DNA from: Armadillidium nasatum
Taxonomy: Eukaryota > Arthropoda > Malacostraca > Isopoda > Armadillidiidae
Assembly (NCBI GenBank): GCA_009176605.1
Contig: SEYY01018025.1
Location: 1 to 20,893 of the forward strand
Reading direction: 5' to 3'
DNA: 20,893 nucleotides
In this document: positions 9,772 through 19,846 of the stretch, in pieces
Numbering within the stretch: the stretch's first letter is position 1
Layout: every line of letters starts with the position of its first letter
Made by a program: the position numbers and the translations under genes
Notes under the pieces: model-generated
Told to the model about the DNA's origin: nothing
The model's input: only the letters and a program-made list of their open reading frames with translations
The model's database searches: none

Positions 9772-10240
9772 GAAGTGCTTTTGCCTTCAATTTAAACTTA
9801 TAATATACGAGTTTTGATATGTTTTGATAAATTATTAGAAGTGCTTTTGCCTTCAAATTAAACTTAAAATATACAAGTTTTGATATGATATACGAGTTTT
9901 GATAAATTATTAGAAGTGCTTTTTGCCTTCAAATTAAACTTAAAATATACGAGTTTTGATATGATATACGAGTTTTGATAAGTTATTAGAAGTGCTTTTA
10001 CCTTCAAATTAAACTTAAAGTATACGAGCTTTGATATGATATACGAGTTTTGATAAATTATTAGAAGTGCTTTTGCCTTCAAATTAAATTTAAAATATAC
10101 GAGTTTTGATAAATTAGTAGAAGTGCTTTTGCCTTCAAATTAAACTTAAAATATATGAGTTTTGATAAATATACGAGTTTTGATAAATTATTAGAAGTGC
10201 TTTTGCCTTCAAATTAAACTTAAAATATACGAGTTTATTT
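9772..10240. repeat. Tandem repeat of about 75 bp, seven copies
   Basis: The word gaagtgctttt recurs at 9772, 9838, 9913, 9989, 10064, 10120 and 10194, spacing 66, 75, 76, 75, 56 and 74. Each unit carries ccttcaaattaaacttaaaa and tatacgagttttgat. The shorter units lack one inner copy of the atatacgagttttgat subrepeat, so it is a repeat within a repeat. Confidence 0.93.
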
Positions 10241-10455
10241 GCAATTTTGTATAGTCTTTGTCAATATATGTAAAGTGGAGATCATTATTATAATTTGGAA
10301 ACTTTTATTACTGTTTGGATATTTAAGTAAACTATTTTAATTTAATTAGTTTATTGTACATTATATGATTGGAAATAGTTTCTATAATAATTAAGTTGAA
10401 AGTTTTCGAGTTTTGTTTGAGACCTTTGTGGATTTTGTTATGATTAATAATTTTT

Positions 10456-10461
10456 AATAAA
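10456..10461 (+). terminator. AATAAA polyadenylation signal in LTR
   Basis: AATAAA just ahead of the 95-bp repeat block and downstream of the initiator-like site, the order expected for an R region. Such hexamers are frequent in AT-rich DNA, so the call is tentative. Confidence 0.25.
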
Positions 10462-10465
10462 AACC

Positions 10466-11240
10466 ATCAACTTTGAATTATTTTTGTCCTTTTACTAAAG
10501 TTATAACAGTTATTCAAAACTTATAAATTATTTTGATAGTTACTTTTGTGATAATTAGCAATCAACATTGAAATATTTTCGTCATTTTACTATAGTTATA
10601 ATAGTTTTTCAGAACTTATAACATATTTTGATGTTTACTTTTGTGATAAATAGCAATCGACATTGAAATATTTTTGTCATTTTACTAAAGTTATAACAGT
10701 TATTCAGAACTTATAAAAAAATATTTTGATAGTTGCTTTTGTGATAAACAGTAATCGATATTGAAATATTTTCGTCATTTTACAATAGTTACAACACTTA
10801 TTCAGAACTTATAAAATGTTTTGATAGTTACTTTTGTGATAAACGGCAATCGACATTGAAATATTTTCATCATTTTATAATGGTTATAACACTTATTCAG
10901 AACTTATAAAACATTTTGATGGGTACTATTGTGTTAAACAGCAATTGACTTTGAAATATTTTTGTCATTTTACCATAGTTATAACATTATTCAGAACTTA
11001 TAAAACATTTTGATGGGTACTATTGTGTTAAACAGCAATTGACTTTGAAATATTTTTGTCATTTTACCATAGTTATAGTTATAACATTTGATTCCGAACT
11101 TATAAAGTGTTTTGATAAGTACTATTACGATAAACAACAATCGACTTTGAAATATTTTAATCATTTTGTTATAGTTATACTATTTATTCTAGACGAAAAG
11201 GATATTTTCATAAATATTCTTGCGGTAACTTGAATCTACT
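10466..11240. repeat. 95-bp tandem repeat, eight copies (3' LTR)
   Basis: Unit starts are at 10466, 10561, 10656, 10754, 10849, 10944, 11038 and 11140, so the period is 94-102 and mostly 95. Each unit reads approximately tcaacattgaaatatttt, cattttactatagttataac, ttcagaacttataaa, ttttgatagttacttttgtg. The last three units correspond to the three units at 876-1180. Confidence 0.95.
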
Positions 11241-11330
11241 GCAAACTAGTTTTGATATTTTTGTGTTCTTTACAGTAAATATTGTGGACTTTGAAAATAT
11301 TTTACTAAATATTTTCAGGATATTCTACAA

Positions 11331-11364
11331 CTAGTATAAAAAACAATTCAACGGTTTATACTAG
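11331..11364. repeat. 10-bp perfect inverted repeat
   Basis: ctagtataaa (11331-11340) and tttatactag (11355-11364) are perfect reverse complements with a 14-nt loop. They lie exactly where the LTR identity breaks. The second copy of this segment (11592 on) has an imperfect version. Confidence 0.75.
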
Positions 11365-11655
11365 TGGCAATTAAAAGAATAACAAATGAGTCTGCGGTAT
11401 ACGATGATAGAACCTTCTCCCACTAACCCTACACCCAAGTTGTGGTCGGGGAGATCTTACGGAGCTTTCTTACTAAGGCACTATGTCAGTAGAAGTTCCA
11501 GACAATTTCCTTTTAAACCATCAGTGGTGTAGTGATTAGCACAATGGCATTCCATCTTTTGGGCCCAGTTTCGAATCCTCAAGCAGTCATACAAGTATAC
11601 AAAACGATTCCACGGTTTATACTAGTGGCAATTAAAAGAATATATATATATATCA
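11331..11655. mobile_element. tRNA-derived SINE-like composite
   Basis: A 51-bp segment (11331-11381) containing cggtttatactagtggcaat recurs 261 bp later (11592-11642). Between them, gtggtgtagtgattagcac (about 11525) and gtttcgaatcc (about 11568) resemble the tRNA gene A and B boxes, about 43 nt apart. The second copy ends in attaaaagaa then (TA)n, as a SINE tail. I read this as one tRNA-headed SINE (about 11515-11655) next to a second 3' fragment of the same family. It interrupts the 3' LTR. Confidence 0.6.
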
Positions 11656-12852
<1,197 letters not shown>

Positions 12853-13029
12853 TTAACTGCTATATGTTTCCATATATGATATCCTAGTTTTGGGTATCCC
12901 AGGTCTCCCAAATCTTGGCAATGTTGCAATAACCGTGAAAGTATCTAAAAACAGATTTAATTAAAATTAGAAAATAAGTGTCAAAGAAATAAACAACTGC
13001 TATGGACAAAAATTTATTAGAAAACTTAC

Positions 13030-13128
13030 TTCAATTGAAATCTTTTCTGGTGGTAGTATCGGGAGAACTCCAAGCTCCAAAACTTCTGGCCTCACCCATA
13101 ACTGGATATTATTTGATGCTGAAGGCAT
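13030..13128 (-). CDS. Candidate 33-codon exon (unassigned)
   Basis: On the minus strand, ATG at 13128 (context acacaATGCC) opens exactly 33 codons beginning MPSASNNIQLWVRPEV and ending KISIE. A strong donor, GAA|GTAAGT (13029-13024), follows at a codon boundary. Its composition is less AT-rich than the surroundings, as a coding exon would be. I do not recognise the protein and cannot find the next exon in the window. The forward strand is also open over this stretch. It may be the first coding exon of a host gene, a remnant of another element, or chance. Confidence 0.25.
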
Positions 13129-13130
13129 TG

Positions 13131-13436
13131 TGTTTTTATTTTAAGACAAAATTAGCTTACTTACTATTTTTTGACAAAGTTGAGAAATATTTCTTTAAAT
13201 AAAGTTTTTTCATTATATATTACTCTAAGCATTACTCTTATAAAAGTTGCTTTATGAAATCTGAAAATAAAAATTTTAGCAGAAAATTATATAAGAACAT
13301 TAATAAATGATTTAAATACTATGCTGTATAAATAAATATATAAATTGCTAGAATTTTTAAAGTTATAAAAAAAATATAAACAAAAACTAAAGAAAATTTT
13401 TTATTTTTTCCTCTTACACTGGAAAACAGAGTATAA
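13131..13436. other. AT-rich spacer upstream of LINE
   Basis: Strongly A/T-rich with no gene recognised. The LINE coding sequence starts abruptly at about 13437 after an in-frame TAA (13434-13436), so the element's 5' end or its truncation point lies at or just before here. Confidence 0.5.
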
Positions 13437-13457
13437 TTGGTTACAAATGAAACTGAA

Positions 13458-14129
13458 ATGGCAGATAGGACTGCAGATAGATGGTGTGTTGTAGAGAATA
13501 GGAGTAATAAAATTAGGATCATGAGGGACACTAGACCTGTGACCTGCAGAAACAGGTTTAGCTGTCTTTCTGATGGGGAGGAATCTGAAGTGGCCAGTTG
13601 TGAAGTAGGGTTTCCCAAGAGGAAGACTGAGGCATTACTGATTGGTGACTCTCAGATATGATATTTAGATAGGACTTTTAGAAATACGGATAAAAGGAAA
13701 CGAATGCGAGTATGTTATCCAGGTGCACGAGTGAATGATATTGTGGACAGAATAGATAGGGAGATTGCAGATACGAATGTGAATGCAAGAGTGATTGTAC
13801 ATGTTGGAACAAATGATATAGGTTATAGAAGGTCAGAGGAACTGATAGCAAGCTATAGGAATTTGATTGAAAGACTGAAAGTAAGTGGTAGGAAATGCAT
13901 AGTGTCAGGTATATTACCTAGGTTGGGAGCAGGGCTAGAATGGGAAAGTAGGGCCTTTGGTGTAAATGAAAGGGTTAGGAATTTATGTCTTTCAGAGAAT
14001 ATTGGATTTTTGGATCACTGGGAAGAATTTCAGGACAAGAATCTGTTTGCAAGAGATGGAGTTCACCTTAGTCGAGAGGGTGTGCAGCTTCTAGGTTACA
14101 GGCTGGAGAGATGTCTGCCGGGAAACTAG
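13458..14129 (+). pseudogene. LINE ORF1 with SGNH esterase domain
   Basis: The ORF1 protein of CR1-type LINEs binds RNA or membranes and carries a GDSL/SGNH esterase. From the ATG at 13458 (MADRTADRW) comes a short N-terminal part with RNRFSCLSDGEESEV, then EALLIGDSQI (block I, Ser nucleophile), an in-frame TGA at 13659-13661, YLDRTF, VCYPGARVNDIVDRI (block II), VIVHVGTNDIG (block III GxND, about 13793-13825), and RDGVHLSREGVQLLGYRL (block V D-x-x-H, about 14053-14106). It ends with TAG at 14127-14129. All four SGNH catalytic positions are present. The domain is about 165 residues, normal for the family. The single TGA follows codons for Gln-Ile and could be a decayed CpG-containing Arg codon, but that is inference. 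Confidence 0.9.
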
Positions 14130-16907
14130 GTAAGGATAGGGGTGAAGGGCATAATATTCGCACTGCTAGTTGTGGAGATGGTGATTTTAATACTGACGGT
14201 GGGATTGATGGTGGTATGAATAAAAATAGAGGTGCTTTACAATATGGGCCTATTAATAAAAATGGAGACATTACTAGAAATCAAGATGGAAAGGATACAT
14301 ATAAGGACATGTTTAGTATGAAATGTTTTTACACAAATGCTCAGAGCCTTAGAAACAAAAAAGATGAGTTGACTAGTTACATTATAAAGGAGAATCTTGA
14401 CATTATTTGCATTACTGAAGCATGGGTTAATGAGGCATTTTACGGAGATTCCCTACAGGAATATGAAATAGAAGGATACTCATTTTACCTATACCAACGT
14501 AGAGGAAGAAATGGTGGAGGTGTAGCACTCTATGTTAAAAGCAATATTGAATCAGTGTTAATAGCTGACATTAAAACAAATCAGGATGTGGAATCTCTGT
14601 GGGTAGATATTCTTATGTATAATAAATCATACAGGATAGGAGCATTTTATAGAGCTCCTGATCAGAGTCAAGTATTAGATGAAGAAATGGTGAAGGAAAT
14701 CAAGGTAGCATGTGAAAATAATGTAAAAGGGGTAGTCATTATGGGTGATTTTAATTTTCCAGACATTGAGTGGAATACTTTGAGTAGTACAGTTAATAGA
14801 AGTTCAGTATTTGTAAATTGTATTCTATACAACTTTTTGAGTCAGATGGTCCAAGAACCGACAAGGCATGCAGCATTGTTAGATTTAATATTAACAAATG
14901 ATGAGAATATGGTGAATGATATCGAAGTTGGGGAGACTTTAGGAGCTAGTGATCATTATATTATTAGATTTAACTGGAATATGAGGTCTGGGCCCAAATT
15001 GCAAGTCAATAGGGAAAAGATATTAGATTTCAGAAATGGAGATTTTAGCAAATTCCGAGCAATGCTAAATGAAATTGACTGGGATAAGGAGTTTAATGGT
15101 CAAAATTGTTTCATCATGTGGGAATACTTCAAGCAAATATTGGCTACCATTCAGTCTGTGTGTTTTAAAGATAAATCCATTAGGGTGGCAAATAGAAAAC
15201 CTAATTGGTGGAGTAGAGAGATAAAAGAGAAAATCAGTGAAAAGCGTAGATGTTTTAAAATATTCAAAGGTAGGAGCAGGGGGGAAGATTTGGAACATTA
15301 TAAGAGAATTAGGAATGAACTTAACCAGTCAATAAGAAGAGCAAAGAGAATGGCAGAAATTAATTTGGCAAGGAACAGTAATAAAGACCTGAAAAAGTTT
15401 TTTAGCTTTTATAAATTTAAAAGCAAGGATAAGAAAATTGGCCCAATTAAAATTGATGGAAATTTAGTAAGTTCAGATAAGGAATTGGTTAATATTTTCA
15501 ATGCTTATTTTGCATCAGTGTTTACTGAGGAAAGGTTGGATAGCAGTTTAGAGACTAATAGCTCTAGTATACATGTTAATGAATAGGTGTACAGCATTTC
15601 AAATTGAGTTAAATGAAATCGCATCTTTATTAGAACATATTGACCCAAATAAGGCAGCGGGTCCGGATGGTGTGTATGGTAGAATTCTAAAAGAGGGGAG
15701 TAGCAGTATTGCAAAGGCACTGTATTTGATTTTTAAGCGATCTATTGCTTTTGGAGAGGTACCTGAGGACTGGAAAACAGCATATGTGGTGCCCATTTTT
15801 AAAAAAGGTAGTAAGGAAGATTTAGGGAACTATAGGCCAGTTAGTTTAACATCTCTGGTTGTGAAAATTTTGGAAAAGTTACTGAAAAGTCATATAGAGA
15901 AGCATTTAGATGATAACAAGATACTATTTAACTCCCAGCATGGCTTTAGAAAGGGTAGATCATGTCAGACAAATCTACTAGAATTTATGGAATATATTAC
16001 TGAATGTATAGACAGGGGTGATCCAGTTGATGTCATATATTTAGACTTTAGCAAAGCTTTTGATAAGGTACCCCATGTTAGGCTGATGCAAAAGTTGTCA
16101 CAGTGTGGTATAGATGGAATGGTACACAATTGGATTAAAGAGTGGTTAAAGAACAGAAGACAGTGTGTATTACTTAATGGTAATAAGTCATTATGGGAAA
16201 CAGTGAAGAGTGGGGTCCCACAGGGTTCTGTGCTGGGACCACTTTTGTTCCTTATATATATAAATGATTTAGACAAAGTTCTTAAATGTAAGGTTTCTAA
16301 GTTTGCTGATGATACCAAAGTGGTTACCTCAGTAAGGAATAATGATGGATGCATAAAGCTTCAAGGTGATCTAGATAGACTTCTAGGTTGGGCAGAGAGG
16401 TGGCAAATTAACTTTAATAGTAAAAAATGTAAAAATTGAAGGATTTAGTTATGAAATGAATGGGGAGTGGCTTGAGACTGTGGACCAAGAAAAGGATTTA
16501 GGTGTGATTATTAGCAGTAATCTGAAGGTGGGTGATCAATGTTTGGAAGCAAGGAATAGAGCTAATAAGATGTTAGGTATAATTAACCGCAATGTAGTTT
16601 ACAAGAGCAAAGAGGTTATAAGCAAGCTATATAATAGCTATGTTAGGCCAGCATTAGAGTATTGTGCACAGGTTTGGGCTCCTCATTTAAGAAAAGACAT
16701 AGATATGCTGGAGAGAGTACAACATCGAGCAACATGATTTCTGGCTTTGAAAATAAGAGCTATGAAGAGAGGTTGAAGGAGTTAGGAATGTTCTCGGTTG
16801 AAAGGAGATTTCTCAGAGGGGATATGATACAAGTTTACAAAATATTTGCATCTGACAGTAATACAGAGATTGAAAAATACTTTATAGTGGACGTGGAAGA
16901 GGGCTAG
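14111..16907 (+). pseudogene. LINE ORF2: endonuclease-reverse transcriptase
   Basis: ORF2 nicks target DNA and copies element RNA there. ATG at 14111 overlaps ORF1 by 19 nt in another frame. The endonuclease (to about residue 290) shows FYTNAQSLRNKKDEL, CITEAW (Glu), GRNGGGVALYVK, GAFYRAPDQS, MGDFNFPDIEW and GASDHY (Asp-His), all APE-type signatures. The frame ends at 15584-15586. A frameshift leads to 15573-16439 with NKAAGPDG, NYRPVSLTS, GFRKGRSCQTNL, YLDFSKAFDKVPH, GVPQGSVLGPLLFLIYINDL and the active site FADDTK (16302). Further shifts near 16437 and 16735 split the C-terminus (EKDLGVIISSNLK, YVRPALEYCAQVWAPHLRKD, SYEERLKELGMFSVERR). The last frame stops at 16905-16907. The motif set is that of the CR1/Jockey group. 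Confidence 0.94.
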
Positions 16908-16915
16908 AGATTTCT

Positions 16916-17382
16916 CAGAAGGGATATTATGAACGGGTGTTCTGTCACTATTATGATATTTTTCACAGAAACTTCATAAGCCTATATCAGGAAAGGGGAA
17001 GTCTAGATGGTTTTCAGAGTTCAATAACAAACTCCAATGAATCTAATACACTCTGGAGGATCTTCAACAACAACTTACCGTATGTATCCTTTTCTTTTGT
17101 AAACATTAACTCTCTTATTTGTCTATTCTAGGTAGAATATTAATTGACTAAAACATTAAATAGAATTTTGCTAAAAGTATTGAAAACAAAATAAAAACTT
17201 ATTGACAACTAATTAAGACTCTAAGTAAAAATAATATATTACGATTGTCTACAAATTGAGCGAGAATTTCGATCACCAGGAAAACCCTCGCGTAAGATAT
17301 ATTCATTTTTATTTTATTTAATATATATAAAAGTAAAATAAAATAAAATATAAGCAATAAAAGAAACAAAATAAAAACATTT
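16916..17382. other. Unassigned sequence after the LINE
   Basis: 16916-17080 has moderate base composition and may be degraded LINE 3' end or another element, but I recognise no motif. After 17100 the sequence is A/T-rich with an impure (AAATA)n stretch at about 17310-17350. No gene is seen. Confidence 0.4.
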
Positions 17383-17663
17383 TTCTTCCACAGTCCCGGG
17401 ATTGGAAACTATAATCTACTTCATTAACGTCTAATCGTCCTTCAACACTTCAACATTATTTTCCATCTTCCTCAATTAAAATATTATTACGAGATTCTTT
17501 GTTGAACGATATTCTTCTGAATTCAACATTCTCGTCAGTTTTCAATAACACAAAAACCCTATTCAACCGTCCTCGTTCTCAAACCTTCTCAACGTTCTAT
17601 ATCCTTGTTTTGAAAAAGAATTCATTGTCTAAGAAAAATATTCTAAAATTTTATTACAGAATT
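17383..17663 (-). other. 3' flank of minus-strand element, possible ORF3 tail
   Basis: On the minus strand after the ORF3-like stop (17664) there is a pyrimidine tract ending TTAG, then a short ATG frame (MNSFSKQGYRTLRRF) of 20 codons. Its SKQGYRTLRR resembles the basic tail of the plus-strand ORF3 (RDQGYNTRRQ). A minus-strand purine run GGAAGAAAAA near 17381-17390 could be the polypurine tract. Both are weak. Confidence 0.25.
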
Positions 17664-18215
17664 TTAAAATTCATTCCAACACAGACTTTTAAAAAGACGA
17701 TACGCATGGATAGAATGGTCTTGCATCAGTTCTTGTCCCATTCTATAATGATTTCTTAAAAATTCCCCATAAGAAAAACCCCAATTTTGGACAATCCTTT
17801 TCTGATTAAATTGATATAAATCTTTTATGGCAGGTATCGATAAGTAAACTTCACATTCAGGATTTACGGAATGGACTTACTGCATAATGTGGTTCATCAG
17901 TCCAGGAATTGGGTCAGTGGATACATGAAAAGCTGGTCTAAATACAGTGATTTCCTGCTTTCCTTTAGTTTTGATGGAAGTCCTGCGCCACCCATATGGT
18001 TTTAAGGCCCATAAAATGATCATGTGGGTATGGGGATTCATTTTGCACTTTATATGATATAAACAATCATCTAGAACGGATCCTGACTTATATTCAACTT
18101 GTACCTTTACATTGTACTCATTTTTTAGATGGTCTCTACCTTCTGCGAACATACGGACCTCCAAACTACCGACGAGAAGCTTGATCATCCTCGATGTGGG
18201 ATTTGAACTTGCCAT
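17664..18215 (-). pseudogene. ORF3 of minus-strand element: diverged SGNH-like
   Basis: ATG at 18215 opens 184 codons ending TAA at 17666-17664, with one in-frame TAA (codon 113, 17879-17877) that falls within a good donor-like GTAAGT. Up to the stop, MIKLLVGSLEVRMFAEG fits the position of SGNH block I, but GDS reads GSL. YKSGSVLDDCLYHI fits block II, and HMIILWALKPYGWRR sits at block III without the Asn. After the stop, CEVYLSIPAIKDLYQFNQKR resembles the strand QILITVPYIPHFGRYN of the plus-strand ORF3. A DHSIH (Asp codon at 17723) lies where block V would be. The catalytic residues are mostly not conserved, so it may be non-enzymatic or mutated. The family call is inferred from pattern and position. 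Confidence 0.5.
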
Positions 18216-18216
18216 G

Positions 18217-18238
18217 CTAAAAAGAAAAATAAGAAAAA
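18217..18238 (-). promoter_or_regulatory. Splice acceptor before ORF3 (minus strand)
   Basis: The minus strand reads a nearly pure pyrimidine/A tract, tttcttatttttctttttag, with AG at 18218-18217 and one base before the ORF3 ATG. This is a very strong 3' splice site and parallels the one at 7648-7649. Confidence 0.65.
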
Positions 18239-18593
18239 CAACAACATATTAGTAATAAATTTCTTCTCCCAAAATCCCAGTTCCACACTCTATCGCGAAC
18301 ATGGAAAAATTAAAGTGCACCAAATAGGCTTTAGAAACTGGAGATTTTGGTATCAGTCAGACCAAATGGTGGGTTTTTAACACAAAAAAAAAATAAAATA
18401 CATGAAAAGAAATTTAATTCATTTAACAGAAATATTAAAATAACAAATAATATTAACTTCAAAAATCTTTCATTTAGAGCACCTTCAATTTTAATTTATA
18501 ATATACAATTTCCCTTCAACTCTTGTCTATAAGTTTTTGTTGATTAATTTGAGACGAATAGGAAAGTAAAGAAAAGAAAAAAAGATTCAGACT
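18239..18593. other. AT-rich spacer between Pol tail and ORF3
   Basis: No gene is seen on either strand. In the minus direction it lies between the Pol tail stop (18594) and the ORF3 splice acceptor, equivalent to 7444-7637 in the plus-strand element. Confidence 0.5.
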
Positions 18594-19370
18594 CTATTGC
18601 TTTCTTCTCTTCCATTCCAATGGGGTACTCATAATATGTGGATATTCCCCAAGCAACCCTCTGAAATATGATCTCGTCCGAGGTCGTTGCGGGTGTTGAA
18701 CAGGAGTCTCAACTATTAATTTCTTTGAGCTTTCTCTTATAGATTCTCCAGCCTCACTTTTCCTTCTTATTGTTTTTTGTTTTAATTGTAGCTCACCTTC
18801 CACAGAATAAGTGGGGGATAAATCTCCAACATTTGGTATCAATGAGATATGAGTTAAATGATAGTTTACCCCTAAGAATCCTAATAACTCCTGAGGTGAT
18901 TGAGTAATTTCCTCCTCTTCTATTTCATACAAGGATTCCTCTGTTATTGGAGGTAATTTCTCATTAATATTACATTCCCTTTCATCATATGCGTCTTCCT
19001 CTAGACACTCTTGTTCTTCAATGACGAAAGACTGCTGGGATATTCGAAACTCATCATTATCTACAGTATTCATAGGGGCTATCATTAAAAAGGACTCATC
19101 CCATTCTAAGTCTGGGATTGAATTTCTCCGTTGACTTTGAAACATTAATTGTAAAGTTAGGTCATCTGTTAATTCAGCAGCATCCCATCGACACTCATTC
19201 TCATTTTCAAACCTCAAAAAAATTGAAGGACTTGTTCTCTGAATCTCTTTCGATGATGTTTCTGTGGATGTTCTAAAGAGAGTTGAACAACGACTCTTAG
19301 CGAAAGCGGCCGAAAAGACGTTGTGACAAGTCAGACGAAGTGGAAAAAGAAAATTCAGGAGAAGGCGAAA
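18594..19370 (-). pseudogene. Pol C-terminal tail, second part (minus strand)
   Basis: An open frame runs without a stop from about 19370 to TAG at 18596-18594, with no ATG near its beginning. It overlaps the end of the preceding frame, so it is probably the same Pol tail after a frameshift. A good splice acceptor (ctctctttag) near 19275 offers another way in. The protein is acidic (EEEEITQSPQELLGFLG) and ends basic (RPRTRSYFRGLL, EWKRRKQ). No domain is recognised. Confidence 0.5.
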
Positions 19371-19846
19371 TTATTTTTGAGGCCCTGTTTAAAGAAATTG
19401 AAATAGGAGATATTTGAAAGAATAATATTTCGGGAAAATTCAGCTGAACACTGAGGTTTTATTAATCTGGTTTTATTTGTAGGATTTATGTCTCCTATAG
19501 GAGTACCTTCAGTAATATTTTGTAACTGTTTTATTTCATGTAATATTTGTGTTACTATATGGGAGCGTGGTTGATCTAGGTCTGTATCTTCAAAACCTAG
19601 AAATTCTGTCTTCTCTTCCTCTTTACTATTCATGGATTTATCATCATCCATGTCATCATATTCCTTATTAACTTCCAACTCAGACTCATCTATGTCATCC
19701 TCCAAAGACTCTCTCTCAACATATTCAACCTCTTCATCCTTATTTTCTCTAAAAACCTTTTCTTTAAAAACAGGATGTTTTTTTAGATAACTAGGAATTT
19801 CAATCCATTTTCGCAAGATCAGAATGATGAATTCTTTCCTTCTCAA
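19355..19846 (-). pseudogene. Pol C-terminal tail, first part (minus strand)
   Basis: It begins just after the integrase C-terminal domain with ILILRKWIEIPSYLKKHP, the position of HHKHLKKW in the plus-strand element. It continues into a strongly acidic stretch (EEVEYVERESLEDDIDES and following Asp/Glu runs) before TGA near 19357. The first codon is TTG, so this is a continuation of upstream coding, not a gene start. A frameshift separates it from the integrase part. Function is unknown; acidic tails after Gypsy integrases can mediate protein contacts. Confidence 0.6.

Larger units (their letters stand above)
864..11331 (+). mobile_element. Ty3/Gypsy LTR retrotransposon with OTU-like and SGNH-like domains
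   Basis: The parts in order are: 5' LTR remnant, tRNA-type primer binding site (1733), gag with zinc knuckles, protease (DTGA), reverse transcriptase (YLDD), RNase H, OTU-like domain, integrase (HHCC, then D, D, E), SGNH-like ORF3 behind a splice acceptor, polypurine tract (8951-8960) and 3' LTR. Reverse transcriptase and RNase H before integrase is the Ty3/Gypsy order. About 400 bp at 864-1265 is repeated at 10935-11331, about 98% identical by eye over the last 180 bp apart from one 12-bp indel, so I take these as parts of the two LTRs. The coding region has well over ten stops and frameshifts and is inactive as read. Neither LTR is complete: the left copy lacks its 5' part, and the right copy is cut at 11331. 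Confidence 0.88.
8961..11331 (+). repeat. 3' LTR, very long, interrupted at right end
   Basis: It begins TATGGTAGATGCTACC after the polypurine tract and runs at least to 11331, where identity with the 5' LTR stops (shared ...ttctacaact, then different). If the missing end equals 1266-1731, the full LTR would be about 2.8 kb. It contains no ORF. It has a CCAAT-type ATTGG (9449-9453), an initiator-like TCATTCT (9524-9530), a 7-copy repeat (9772-10240), AATAAA (10456-10461) and an 8-copy 95-bp repeat (10466-11240). Confidence 0.6.
13437..16915 (+). mobile_element. CR1-like non-LTR retrotransposon (LINE)
   Basis: Two ORFs lie in the CR1 arrangement: ORF1 ending in an SGNH esterase domain, then ORF2 with an APE-type endonuclease and reverse transcriptase. 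No RNase H or integrase is present, which excludes LTR elements. ORF1 has one in-frame stop and ORF2 has three frameshifts, so the copy is dead. Its 5' end is probably truncated near 13437. The 3' end is placed near 16915, where recognisable RT C-terminal sequence ends. I could not identify a 3' terminal repeat or target-site duplication. Confidence 0.9.

Noticed and set aside
9864..10082. 72-codon minus-strand frame with a repeating peptide
   Set aside because: It is the translation of the 75-bp tandem repeat in the LTR and has no independent support.
11039..11233. 64-codon frame starting at 11039
   Set aside because: It is a satellite shadow in the 3' LTR, like the frame at 780.
17499..17759. 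86-codon plus-strand frame
   Set aside because: It starts at TTG, has AT-driven composition, and overlaps the better supported minus-strand ORF3 region.
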